Below, piece after piece: positions 7,907 to 16,302 of a DNA stretch of 64,000 nt; positions within the stretch are counted from its first letter, which is position 1; every line of letters starts with the position of its first letter. A program made the translations under genes and the position numbers. This stretch comes from Lentisphaeria bacterium (lineage in GTDB: Bacteria > Verrucomicrobiota > Lentisphaeria > Oligosphaerales > Oligosphaeraceae): assembly GCA_024405215.1 (NCBI GenBank), contig JAKSPB010000005.1, forward strand, positions 31,665-95,664, given 5' to 3'. The notes beneath the pieces are model-generated. The model had not been told where the DNA came from and made no database searches. It was given only the letters and a program-made list of their open reading frames with translations.

Positions 7907-9331
7907 ATGTCAAATCAACCTCAAGAGTACATTGACACTCCCGAAACACTGGAGAAATTCAAGCGCGAATTTCGTTTCCACCGTTTTCGTTTTGGCATCG
8001 CCAATCTATTTTTCCAATGCGAGGAATCTTCCCTGGGCGCCGTAAAGGCTGCGGTTCTGAAGGCACTTGGGGCCAACGACCGTCATTTTGGAATTCTCGG
8101 AGCGTGTTCTGGGTTCATACGGCTCTTTGAATTTCTCGCCATGCCGTTGCTCAATCATTACCGCAGCTACTACCGCTCCATGCGGAGCGCGCTGTGGGTG
8201 GGCGTCCTTTCGGCGTCAGTTCTGGCGGGCGCAGTACTTCTCGGCAATATTCCGAACTGGGGCATCATCGGCATCTGGAGTTTCTTGATCTGGTCGATTG
8301 TGATGTCCATTGCCACGGGAGTGCAAATCAATGTGGAACTCGCCTGGATTGGCGACATGGTGCCACGCAAGCTTCTCGGATGGTTTACCAGCGTCAAATA
8401 CATCATCAGCGTTGTGGGCATGGCGTTGCTGAGTCTGGTTTTCAGCCTGGTTTACGACTATTTTGATAAAATCGATCCAGACAACGCGCCAAGTGTCATT
8501 CGATGTCTCTCATGGCTGGAAAACCTATTCCCGCATTCCGAACGGAACTTCTGGGCTTTGCTGGCCTGCAGTCTTCTGTTCCTGTTTGTGGCTGCCAGCC
8601 ATGTGGCGGCGATTGTTCTTATCTCACAAGTCCCTGACCAAACGCCGGTTGAGGCGAAATTCATCTCGAAGAAACGCTCCGAGCGCATAAACTATCGTGC
8701 CTTGCCTCTTTGGACATATACCATTTTCTTTATCTTCTGGACGGGCGGACGTACCGCGCATTATGCGCTGACCTCCATCTTTCTGATGCGCATCTATGAC
8801 ATGAAGATCACTGGCGTCGCCATTCTGGCTGCCATCGGTACGCTTACGCAGGCGGTGTCTCTCTTCGTCATGGGCAAGGTCAGCGACCGCTGGGGCAATC
8901 GCAAATTGCTGATGATCGTCTCCGGGGTTGTGGCGTGTTCCATGTATATTTGGACATTGACAGCCTGGACTGGCTGGAAGATCATCATCGCCTCCTACCT
9001 TATTGAAGGACTGGCGGGCCATAATCACTCCATGCTCTCCAACAACTACGGCATTGAGATTTTCCCCGGCAAAGGCCGGGCCGCCTATTTTGGCGTCGTG
9101 CATTTGGCTCTGGGAATCGTCTGCGTTTTGCTCACGTGTTTTGTGGGCGAGTTTTCTCATGCTCTTGAAAAACTGCAATGGAGCATGGAATTTCTCGGCG
9201 CTACGCTTACCCACTACCATCTGGTCTTTTTCTGCTGCTCGACATTTACATTATGCTGCGTGATTCCTCTTCTGCTTGTGGGAAATCGTGTGGTGAAACC
9301 GCCGGAACAGGATAAATCCAGCGATGATTAA
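7907..9331 (+). CDS. Major facilitator superfamily transporter
   Basis: A 474-residue integral membrane protein with about 12 hydrophobic segments and a long central cytoplasmic loop (around residues 250-265, KKRSERINYR). The typical MFS inter-helix pattern appears as GKVSDRWGNRKLL in the second half. It follows the glycan-degradation and aldolase genes on the same strand after a 210-base gap and is a good candidate importer of the released sugar. Lentisphaerae often carry such MFS proteins beside glycosidases. The substrate cannot be read from the sequence. Confidence 0.8.
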   Translation: MSNQPQEYIDTPETLEKFKREFRFHRFRFGIANLFFQCEESSLGAVKAAVLKALGANDRHFGILGACSGFIRLFEFLAMPLLNHYRSYYRSMRSALWVGVLSASVLAGAVLLGNIPNWGIIGIWSFLIWSIVMSIATGVQINVELAWIGDMVPRKLLGWFTSVKYIISVVGMALLSLVFSLVYDYFDKIDPDNAPSVIRCLSWLENLFPHSERNFWALLACSLLFLFVAASHVAAIVLISQVPDQTPVEAKFISKKRSERINYRALPLWTYTIFFIFWTGGRTAHYALTSIFLMRIYDMKITGVAILAAIGTLTQAVSLFVMGKVSDRWGNRKLLMIVSGVVACSMYIWTLTAWTGWKIIIASYLIEGLAGHNHSMLSNNYGIEIFPGKGRAAYFGVVHLALGIVCVLLTCFVGEFSHALEKLQWSMEFLGATLTHYHLVFFCCSTFTLCCVIPLLLVGNRVVKPPEQDKSSDD

Positions 9332-9361
9332 GGACATTTCGGGATACATTGGCGAATACAG

Positions 9362-9536
9362 GAGGGAATCGCAAAAGTCGTTTGGGGTGCTTTTCGCGCT
9401 TTCGGGGCATTCCCAACCAAGCCTGTTCTCCGTATCCTTGACGAAGGGGGATGTTTGAACTACGCCTTGACGCACTTGACGCAAACTGCCTCCGAAATCC
9501 CTGATAGGTGTCTCCCAATGGACTTCTTGCAATTTC
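9362..9536 (-). repeat. MITE-like intergenic element, copy A
   Basis: About 175 bases between the MFS gene and accD. The ends are imperfect inverted repeats: GGGAATCGCAAAAGTCGTTT at the left and GGACTTCTTGCAATTTC at the right. The interior (reverse strand) carries GGGATTTCGGAGGCAGTTTG and CAAGGCGTAGTTC, shared with the copies at 12.2, 32.8, 35.1 and 36.7 kb. The short reading frames in it are a by-product of the repeat. Confidence 0.75.
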
Positions 9537-9597
9537 TTTGCAGATTGATTCCGGTCGAGGATTGCTCGAAGATGGGAAACGGGATTAAAGTACCATC

Positions 9598-10449
9598 ATG
9601 TCCATTCATGATACAGTTACATCTTTTCAATTGCCGGCTCCCGGCGAGCGCAAGGAGTTTCCCGCTGGCTTGTGGTCCAAGTGCGAGTCTTGCGGCGAGG
9701 TGATTTACAAACGTGCGCTACAGGCGCATCTTGGGGTCTGTCCTTCCTGCGGACATTATTCGCCCATGACGGCCTGGGACCGCATTGCGCAGCTGACCGA
9801 CACGGGCCCCAAGGGTTTCACGGAGACGGAGTCTTCGTTGCAGAGCCTGGATCCCCTGAAGTTTGCTGCCAGCAGCGCCTATCCTGTCAAGTTGGAGGAG
9901 GCCCAGAAGGCTACGGGGTTGAAGGAGGCTGTGGTGACGGGGAAGGCACGGTTGGATGGGCGGCGTTTCGCCTTGGCTGTCATGGATTTCCGTTTCATGG
10001 GCGCCAGCATGGGGTCCGTGGTGGGCGAGAAGATCACCCGCCTGACGGAGTGGGCGACCAAGCGGGAACTGCCGCTGGTGATTGTGACCGCATCCGGCGG
10101 TGCCCGGATGCAGGAGGGCGCGCTTTCCTTGATGCAGATGGCTAAGACGGCAGGTGCGCTGATGCGTCATGACGAGGCCGGGTTGCCGCTGTTCATCATC
10201 CTGACCCATCCGACTACCGGCGGTGTGACGGCGTCGTTCGCCTCCTTGGGTGATGTGATTCTTGCAGAACCGCACGCGCTGGTGGGGTTTGCAGGACCGC
10301 GTGTCGTGGAACAGACGGTTCGGCAGAAACTTCCTGAGAATTTCCAGCGGTCGGAGTATCTCCTGGAGCACGGCTTTATTGATTCCATTGTGGAACGGAA
10401 GGAATTGCGGAATGTCCTTTCTCGCCTCCTGCGTGATTTTGAACATTAG
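9598..10449 (+). CDS. accD: Acetyl-CoA carboxylase carboxyltransferase subunit beta
   Basis: A 283-residue protein that, with AccA, moves the carboxyl group from biotin to acetyl-CoA to make malonyl-CoA for fatty-acid synthesis. The N-terminal zinc ribbon is intact (CESC and CPSC, residues about 29-51), followed by the crotonase-type carboxyltransferase core with GGARMQEG. Length is normal for AccD. No SD is obvious before ATG 9598. It is followed by a glycosyltransferase after 5 bases and is probably cotranscribed with it. accA is not in the window. Confidence 0.95.
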   Translation: MSIHDTVTSFQLPAPGERKEFPAGLWSKCESCGEVIYKRALQAHLGVCPSCGHYSPMTAWDRIAQLTDTGPKGFTETESSLQSLDPLKFAASSAYPVKLEEAQKATGLKEAVVTGKARLDGRRFALAVMDFRFMGASMGSVVGEKITRLTEWATKRELPLVIVTASGGARMQEGALSLMQMAKTAGALMRHDEAGLPLFIILTHPTTGGVTASFASLGDVILAEPHALVGFAGPRVVEQTVRQKLPENFQRSEYLLEHGFIDSIVERKELRNVLSRLLRDFEH

Positions 10450-10454
10450 AGGTT

Positions 10455-11522
10455 ATGTCTTACCAGCCGAATGTCATTTCGTTTGAACGTCCCGTGAAGT
10501 CCTTGGGAAAAGTGGACTGGCGTGGCGGTGTGATTTTGCGTTCCACGAATTGGCTGGGGGATTTGCTGATGACGCTGCCTGCGACTTGGCAGCTGAAGAA
10601 GGCGCTTCCCGTGGATGTCCCGTTGTGGGTGGCGTCTCCGGCAGGATTGGCGCCGCTTTGGCAGGCGGCATCCTGGGTGGATGGCGTCATCCCCTTTACG
10701 GGAAAACGGCTGGACGAGGCAGCGCGGGTGGAGGTTCGCCGACAGGATTTTGGGTTGGGAATCGTCCTCCCGAATTCCTTTGGTTCCGCCATGGATTTCT
10801 GGCGCTGCGGCATTCCCCGTAGGCTGGGACGTTGCGGTAATTTGCGTGGGTTGCTGCTGACGGACCGGATTCCCCAGTGGCGCGCCCATGAAGGCGAAGG
10901 TGCCTGGCATCAGCTTTCCTGGTATCTGGAGCTGATGCGTCCTGTTGGAGCCGTGGAGTGTTCTGCTGAATGCCCGAAATTGGACGTGGACGATGCATTG
11001 GCAGCCGAACATGGAATTGTTAAGGGCGCCGGGTGGGTTGCCCTGGCGCCTGGTGCTGCGTATGGTCCTGCCAAGCAGTGGCCTGAGATGAATTATGCGG
11101 TGGTTGCGCGGGAGGTGCTGAAACGCGGCGGGAAAGTCGTGCTGGTCGGCACGGAGAAGGAGGGCTCGCTGACAAGCATGATTGCCCAAGAGGCGCCGGG
11201 GGCGCTGGATTTGGCAGGAAAGACCAAGCTTCCTGCGCTGATGAGCGTATTGGCGAATGTGGATGCCGTGGTGGCCAATGACTCCGGTTCCATGCACTTG
11301 GCGGCGGCTGTGGGGACGCCAGGCGTGGGAATTTTCGCTTCTACGGATCCTATTGCCACGGGACCGCTGGGGGCGCCTTGGGAACTGGAGGTTGCGGATG
11401 TGGATTGCCGGCCCTGTCTTCAGAGAATCTGCCCCTGGGCGGGTTCTCGCCAATATCAATGCATGCGCTGCCTGACTCCGGAACGGATTTTGGCCAGTCT
11501 CTGGAAGGTAGGGAAGAAGTAG
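10455..11522 (+). CDS. Glycosyltransferase family 9 (lipopolysaccharide heptosyltransferase II-like)
   Basis: A 355-residue GT-B enzyme of family GT9, which transfers ADP-activated heptose to LPS core. The N-terminal half has the LRSTNWLGDLLMTLPA motif at residues 28-43, and the C-terminal half has the nucleotide-sugar segment NDSGSMHLAAAVGTPGVGIF. The Cys-rich tail (CRPCLQRICPW, then CMRCLTPERI) is typical of WaaF-type proteins. It starts 5 bases after accD. hldD (26.5 kb) and gmhA (51.5 kb) elsewhere in the window supply steps of ADP-heptose synthesis, which supports the assignment. Confidence 0.85.
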   Translation: MSYQPNVISFERPVKSLGKVDWRGGVILRSTNWLGDLLMTLPATWQLKKALPVDVPLWVASPAGLAPLWQAASWVDGVIPFTGKRLDEAARVEVRRQDFGLGIVLPNSFGSAMDFWRCGIPRRLGRCGNLRGLLLTDRIPQWRAHEGEGAWHQLSWYLELMRPVGAVECSAECPKLDVDDALAAEHGIVKGAGWVALAPGAAYGPAKQWPEMNYAVVAREVLKRGGKVVLVGTEKEGSLTSMIAQEAPGALDLAGKTKLPALMSVLANVDAVVANDSGSMHLAAAVGTPGVGIFASTDPIATGPLGAPWELEVADVDCRPCLQRICPWAGSRQYQCMRCLTPERILASLWKVGKK

Positions 11523-11529
11523 AGGCTGT

Positions 11530-11633
11530 CCGGAATACCGCCTTCGGCGGGAGCGCAAAACACGCAAAATAGGTAAAACATTTCCGCCTTCGGCGGGAGT
11601 GCAAAACAGGCAAAACAGCAAAATAATCAAAAA
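11530..11633 (+). repeat. Tandem 46-base units with a CCGCCTTCGGCGG hairpin
   Basis: Two tandem units, starting at 11538 and 11584, each begin with the self-complementary CCGCCTTCGGCGG followed by GGAG(C/T)GCAAAACA(C/G)GCAAAA. They lie directly downstream of the GT9 gene and lead into the larger hairpin at 11634. Related A-rich units occur near 36.6 kb. Confidence 0.6.
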
Positions 11634-11670
11634 GTCCTTCGGCGGGCACCGCCGAAGGACCTTGTTTTTC
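11634..11670. terminator. Bidirectional terminator between GT9 and trmL
   Basis: GTCCTTCGGCGG (11634-11645) and CCGCCGAAGGAC (11649-11660) form a perfect 12-bp stem with a GCA loop. TTGTTTTTC follows on the plus strand and a T-rich tract follows on the minus strand (AAAATAATCAAAAA upstream). The flanking genes converge, so it can end both transcripts. Confidence 0.8.
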
Positions 11671-11674
11671 TATT

Positions 11675-11734
11675 TTGCTTGTTTTTCTATCCGTCTTTCA
11701 ATTTTTGCTTGTTTTTCTATTCGTCTTTCCGTTT
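11675..11734. repeat. Two tandem 30-base units
   Basis: The unit TTGCTTGTTTTTCTAT followed by (C/T)CGTCTTTC starts at 11675 and again at 11705. On the minus strand it reads as GATAGAAAAACAAGCAAAA, the same wording as the A-rich repeats upstream of xseA at 36.6 kb. Confidence 0.55.
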
Positions 11735-11757
11735 TGCGTTCCAGGTGCAGAGCAGGT

Positions 11758-12222
11758 CTAGAATCCGTGTTGTCGCAAAGCTTCGTATAGGGTGATGGCG
11801 GCTGCGTTGGCCAGGTTATGGCAACGGGCGTGTTCGCCGGGCATGGGGAGCGTATAGAGGCTGTCGCTGTATTTGGTATAGAACTCCGGGGGGAGTCCGT
11901 GCTGTTCGTTTCCGAAGACCAGGAACTCTCCTTCCTGTGTCTGCAAGTCAAAGAAATTTCGCTTTGTCTTGGAGGAGAGGAAGACCAGTCGTGGCGGCTT
12001 CATGCCTTCCAAGAAGCTCTCCCAGTCCTTCCATCGATGCCAGTCAAGATAGGGCCAGTAGTCCAGCCCGGCGCGCCGCAAATGCGCATCGTCAATGGTA
12101 AATCCGAGCGGTTCAATGAGATGCAGGACGGCGCCAGTGCAGACGCAGAGGCGTCCGATGGTGCCGGTGTTCTGCGGGATTTCCGGTGCGTAGAGTACAA
12201 TGTGGAAAGGCTTCTTGACCAT
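11758..12222 (-). CDS. trmL: tRNA (cytidine(34)-2'-O)-methyltransferase
   Basis: A 154-residue SPOUT-family methyltransferase that adds a 2'-O-methyl group to the wobble base of some leucine tRNAs. The N-terminus IVLYAPEIPQNTGTIGRLC and the C-terminal knot MPGEHARCHNLANAAAITLY are characteristic, although the usual RSLNLSN core reads HARCHNLAN here. Length is normal for TrmL. It converges on the GT9 gene across a strong hairpin. A tRNA-Leu gene is present at 51.4 kb, but the link is only by function. Confidence 0.9.
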   Translation of the reverse strand: MVKKPFHIVLYAPEIPQNTGTIGRLCVCTGAVLHLIEPLGFTIDDAHLRRAGLDYWPYLDWHRWKDWESFLEGMKPPRLVFLSSKTKRNFFDLQTQEGEFLVFGNEQHGLPPEFYTKYSDSLYTLPMPGEHARCHNLANAAAITLYEALRQHGF

Positions 12223-12247
12223 GATTAGGAAAGAATGCGGTGTTAGA

Positions 12248-12415
12248 GGGAATTGCAGAAGTCGTTTGGGGCGCTTTCGCGTTTTTGGTGGCGTTTCCGT
12301 CCAAGCCTGTCCTCCGGCCTTGGCGAAGGAGGATGTTTGAACTACGCCTTGGCTTCACTTGAAGCAAACTGCCTCCGGAATCCCTGGAAAGTGCCTTCAA
12401 ATGGACTTTTGCAAC
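12248..12415 (-). repeat. MITE-like intergenic element, copy B
   Basis: About 168 bases between the trmL start and the dus stop. It is bounded by GGGAATTGCAGAAGTCGTTT at the left and GGACTTTTGCAACC at the right, which are imperfect inverted repeats of each other. The interior matches copy A closely, including GGAGGATGTTTGAACTACGC on the plus strand. Confidence 0.75.
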
Positions 12416-12422
12416 CACCCCG

Positions 12423-13358
12423 TCAAATTTTCTTTTGCGGGACGAGTTTCCTCACGATTTCCAGAAATTCCTGGCTGGTCCGTCCAAAGAGGTTCGCAGC
12501 CATGCGGAGGACAAATCCCAGCGTTGCCCCGCATTCTTGGAACTCACGGAGGAGTGCGTATTTTTCATTCGGAGTCCAAGGAGGCGGGGGGGCGTTTTGG
12601 AGAGTCTGCCGGATATCCACGAGGAGGCGTGGATTGCGGAGGAGTCCCCTGGCGGGTGCCACGGCATCCACGCCGCATTGATCGCGCATTCGAATGACGT
12701 CCTGCGGGGTGAAGAGGTCTCCGCTGCCGACGAGAGGAATGTCGGGGAGCGCTTTGCGGGCTTCCTTCAGTCGTTCCAGACCATCGGGAATGGCATTGTA
12801 GCTTTCCCGAACGGTGCGGAAATGCACGGTGACGAAATCCGGTGCGCCCTCCCGGATGGCGGGGGCGATGCGTTCCCGGAACTCGGACGGCGAAGTGAAC
12901 CCCATGCGTACTTTAATGCCTATGGGACACTCTACGGCGGATTTGATGGCGCAAATGGCTTCCGCAAGCCATTCGGGGGTCTTCAGCCGTGCGCCGCCGG
13001 CGCCATTGCCCAGCACAACCGGGCTGGGGCAGGCGCAGTTCAGATCAATGCCACGGGCACCTTGCAACAGCATTTCCTTGGCCGCCCGGGCCAGACGTTC
13101 ACTGTGGGTTCCCATCAATTGAACCAGCACGGGGAGATTGCCGTCTTGATAGGGGGCCAGCCAGTGTTTCAAGCGGCCAGGACGAGGGACTGCCTGGGAG
13201 ATGCGCAGGAATGGCGTCCACCAGGCTTGAATCCATTGATGGCGGGTCATGACTTTCAGGAATTCACCTGTCGTGACGCCTTCCATGGGGCCGGGGAGGA
13301 GGCGCGTTGGCAGAAATTCACCGTGGCGCGGTAGTATGAAGGGAGTACAGAGGTTCAT
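12423..13358 (-). CDS. tRNA-dihydrouridine synthase
   Basis: A 311-residue FMN-dependent enzyme that reduces uridines in tRNA D-loops. It shows the barrel start LLPGPMEGVTTGEF (residues about 20-33), the catalytic loop NCACPSPVVLGNGAGGARL with the proton-donor Cys, the phosphate-binding segment and VDAVAPARGLLRNPRLL near residue 235. The loop and length resemble DusC-type enzymes, but I cannot fix the subfamily. It is alone on its strand and adjoins repeat copy B at its 3' end. Confidence 0.9.
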   Translation of the reverse strand: MNLCTPFILPRHGEFLPTRLLPGPMEGVTTGEFLKVMTRHQWIQAWWTPFLRISQAVPRPGRLKHWLAPYQDGNLPVLVQLMGTHSERLARAAKEMLLQGARGIDLNCACPSPVVLGNGAGGARLKTPEWLAEAICAIKSAVECPIGIKVRMGFTSPSEFRERIAPAIREGAPDFVTVHFRTVRESYNAIPDGLERLKEARKALPDIPLVGSGDLFTPQDVIRMRDQCGVDAVAPARGLLRNPRLLVDIRQTLQNAPPPPWTPNEKYALLREFQECGATLGFVLRMAANLFGRTSQEFLEIVRKLVPQKKI

Positions 13359-13732
13359 GGTGACGTACTGTGATATGCTGACAGAAAATTACCATGACTT
13401 TTGGTACTTTCATGACTTTCCGGTATTTTCGGCCGGGAGAAGGTTTGGGGCGTATACTGTAGAGAGTGACGATAGACGTGTGCGGAGGACGACGTCTCTC
13501 CGCTTCTTCGATTCCACCAATGCGAGGGATGACGCTCCCGCGCCCCAAGGCTCTCCTATTTGCATTTTTCGGCGGGGGGGGGCAGTTGCGGAAAATAGGA
13601 TTGCGGCTTGCGCAGCTTCTTCGCCCCGGTCGCCTTTCCCCCGGCCCGCGCCCGCGCATTTGCGCGGGTTGCTCACCCCCGTCCGCAAGCCCGCCGCCCC
13701 AAAGCTCCCCCCCTCGTGTCCTCTTCTTGCGA
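13359..13732. other. Gene-free interval between dus and the secreted 848-residue protein
   Basis: No gene is supported. The first 80 bases next to dus are A+T-rich and include two copies of CATGACTTT (13393-13401 and 13411-13419), which could be an operator or part of the dus promoter. The rest is strongly G+C-rich, with a run of nine G at 13574-13582 and a C-rich tract around 13630-13720. Confidence 0.4.
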
Positions 13733-16279
13733 TTACTCTTCCAGGAGGAAGGGCGTGACGCTGAAGTAGTTGACGCCCAGCCTCTCGCCGGGGGCGGCCA
13801 GGGCGTTGGTCAGGGTGATCTCCACTTCGGGCCGGGTGGCGATGAAGACGATGTGGTGCAGGTTGGGGCGGGCCACGCCGTTGTTGTGCGCATAGCGGCC
13901 CTTGTTGCCGCGCTTGTCGATGTGCTGCCAGGAGAGGTCCTGGCGGATTTCGGCGCCTTCGCCCAGTTCGGCCCGGATGCCGAAGTCGCGCCAGTCGGAG
14001 ATGTGGTTCTTCACGTAGTCAATATCGAAGGTGCAGAACTCCAGCAGGTACGCCTTGCCGGGGACCAGGTTCTTCGCAATTTGGGCGGCGGTGCTGATTT
14101 CGTCGGCCTTCTTGGTGAAGACGGCGAAGGTGTCGCCGACACCATGATTTCCGCCCCAGCGGTTCTGGGAGGTGTTGGCGAAGTCATTGATCTTGTCCAG
14201 GGTGACGTTGCCGTTGGTGGTCCAGCCATCGAAGGAGCCGACGAAGTCGCCGTTGATTATGTGTCCGGGGATGTAGGAGAAGCCGTATTTCTCGGAGAGC
14301 ATTTCTGTGTGCCCCTCAATGACGTAGTGTCGCAGGAGCATATAGGACCAGCGGTGGAATTCGTGGTCGGCGTAGTAGCTTCCCCAGTAGCCCACGGTGG
14401 CCAGGCCGTCGAAGGCGGGATCGTTGGCCAGCAGGTTGAACTGCAGGTCCAGGTAGTATTTCATGTCCACTTCGGGATGATGGTGCAGGGAGAGGACGGG
14501 CACTTGGTTGAAGTTGCCCAGGATGACGCCCAGGGATTCCACGGCATGGGGGAAGAGCCTGCGGTAGCGGCGGACAGTCTCGGTGATGTAGTCGTCCAGA
14601 TAGTCCTTGACGTCGGCCTCGTCGGGCTGGGTGCGGCAGTAGTTCTCGATGAGGAGCTTGCCGCGGCCGTGGGAGGCGTTCAGGGTGGCGGAGACGTAGT
14701 CTTCGTCAATGCCGGGGGTGGAGGGCTTTCCGACGATCCAGGAGTAGATCAGGTGGTTCTTGTCGTTTTTGTAGGCGCGCAGGCCCTTGGTATAGCGTGC
14801 CAGGACCATGGGCTGATTGAAGAACTGCTCGTCGCAGGTGACGCCGTCGAACTGGTCTTCGGACATTCCTTTCGAGCCATTGAGTAGCCCGGTGAGTTCG
14901 TCGTTGCTCTTCAGTCCGCTGGTGTTCAGGTTGGCCAGCCACTTGTAGCCCTGTTCGTGGAACCAAGCGGTCTTGTCGTCGGGAATGCTGCCGCCGTTCT
15001 GGGTGGTGATGGCGGGGAGGCCGTACTTCACCTGGAAATCCCAGTCGTACGGGGGATTTTCGGAAACGACGCCATTGGTTCCGGGGCAGTAGTTAAGGGT
15101 TTCGGCGATGGAGCGGACCACCATGTTGCCGCCATTGACGGCGCCGGTGACGGTCAGCGTGTGTTCGCCGATGCCGACTTCACGGAAGTTCTCCAGGCGG
15201 GGCGTGTCGGCTTTGATGACGGTCAGCTGGCCGTCCAGGACGATTTCCAGCTCATCAGCCATGGCGTTCTGGGCGGCAAGGAAGATCCATCCGGTTTTGA
15301 TGGTGCTGAAGCGGAAGTCCTGCGCGGCTTTCTGGGCCAGGATGGGCTGGTTCAGGATTTCGGTGCAGAGGTTGTTCAGGCGCTTTTGGGCGCCGGGGGC
15401 GACCTGGGGGACATTTACGACTTCATAGTCGTTGGGCAGTTCGAAGACCTTTTCGCCGTCTTCACGATCCAGTATGGTGAGAGTCATTGTGCCGCTTTTG
15501 GCGGTTTCCGGCAGGGTGACGGGGTTGATGTGTTTGACCAAGGGCTGTTTGACGGTGTCAGCGGTATCGGAGAAGGAGACGAGGAGGTCATACTTCCCGG
15601 CATTGGCGGTGTCAGAGCCGAAGAGCTTGAAGGTGGCCTTCCGGTCGGCTGCCGCGATTTTCGTCAGCAGGGGCTCCCAGGGGACGAGCATCGTCTTGCC
15701 GCAGGCATTGGCGAGACCGCTGGCAGTGGAGCCTTCCAGGGCATCTGCGGAAAGGGCTTCCAGCTTCACGTCGGCGAAATCTGCCTCGCCTGTGAAGTTG
15801 GAGGCGAAGATGGCGAAGAAATAGGCATCTTTCGTGGTTTCCGGAATGATGATTTCCGTTTCCATGATGGTCCAGTCCTGATTGGCCGGGAGGGTCTGGA
15901 AACCGGCGGATTTCGTCCAGCCATTGTTGCAGACAAGGAAACCGCAGTGCGGGCTGTGGAAATCTATCGTGCGGACTTTGGCGGAGAGCTTGTATTTTCC
16001 GCCGGTGACCAGCTTCAGGTCATATTGGCGCAGAGAACTCTCCTGGGCGGGGGTGTCGGAGAGATTGACCAGTTTGACGTAGGACTTGTCCTCCGGGCCG
16101 CCGGATGGGCTGTATTCGAAGAACTTTACGTCGTTCTGGGCGGACCAATACATGGGCGGAGTGTCGGTGCGGTCCGTGTAGAGAATGCCGTTGGAAAGCA
16201 AGTTGTCGCCAGGGGCGACCTTGGCGAAGGCAAATGCGGAGACGATTAGCGCAGCAAGAAAGAAGAGCAGTTTTTTCAT
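13733..16279 (-). CDS. Large secreted protein, probably carbohydrate-active, unknown family
   Basis: An 848-residue protein with a clear signal peptide (KKLLFFLAALIVSAFAFA, residues 2-19). The N-terminal 180 residues and the C-terminal 150 (starting IINGDFVGSFDGW) look like carbohydrate-binding jelly rolls of the CBM4/9 type. The central part (about residues 400-690) has barrel-like features: WFHEQGYKWLANLN, an acidic DGVTCDEQFF and LGVILGNFNQV. This could be a glycosidase-like (beta/alpha)8 domain with Asp/Glu in DGVTCDE as possible acids. I do not recognise the family. It starts 23 bases after the aminotransferase stop and ends the minus-strand carbohydrate block. Confidence 0.8.
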   Translation of the reverse strand: MKKLLFFLAALIVSAFAFAKVAPGDNLLSNGILYTDRTDTPPMYWSAQNDVKFFEYSPSGGPEDKSYVKLVNLSDTPAQESSLRQYDLKLVTGGKYKLSAKVRTIDFHSPHCGFLVCNNGWTKSAGFQTLPANQDWTIMETEIIIPETTKDAYFFAIFASNFTGEADFADVKLEALSADALEGSTASGLANACGKTMLVPWEPLLTKIAAADRKATFKLFGSDTANAGKYDLLVSFSDTADTVKQPLVKHINPVTLPETAKSGTMTLTILDREDGEKVFELPNDYEVVNVPQVAPGAQKRLNNLCTEILNQPILAQKAAQDFRFSTIKTGWIFLAAQNAMADELEIVLDGQLTVIKADTPRLENFREVGIGEHTLTVTGAVNGGNMVVRSIAETLNYCPGTNGVVSENPPYDWDFQVKYGLPAITTQNGGSIPDDKTAWFHEQGYKWLANLNTSGLKSNDELTGLLNGSKGMSEDQFDGVTCDEQFFNQPMVLARYTKGLRAYKNDKNHLIYSWIVGKPSTPGIDEDYVSATLNASHGRGKLLIENYCRTQPDEADVKDYLDDYITETVRRYRRLFPHAVESLGVILGNFNQVPVLSLHHHPEVDMKYYLDLQFNLLANDPAFDGLATVGYWGSYYADHEFHRWSYMLLRHYVIEGHTEMLSEKYGFSYIPGHIINGDFVGSFDGWTTNGNVTLDKINDFANTSQNRWGGNHGVGDTFAVFTKKADEISTAAQIAKNLVPGKAYLLEFCTFDIDYVKNHISDWRDFGIRAELGEGAEIRQDLSWQHIDKRGNKGRYAHNNGVARPNLHHIVFIATRPEVEITLTNALAAPGERLGVNYFSVTPFLLEE

Positions 16280-16302
16280 GGGTGTGAAGGATGTTTTCTG
16301 GG

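Noticed and set aside
13570..13585. G-run as a phase-variable tract
   Set aside because: It lies in a gene-free interval and does not overlap a start codon or promoter that I can identify.
14957..16249. Long open frame antisense to the secreted 848-residue gene
   Set aside because: It mirrors the codon bias of the real gene, its translation is low-complexity Gly/Val/Glu, and no domain is seen. Similar antisense frames at 2104-3576, 12435-13334 and 16291-17481 were dropped for the same reason.
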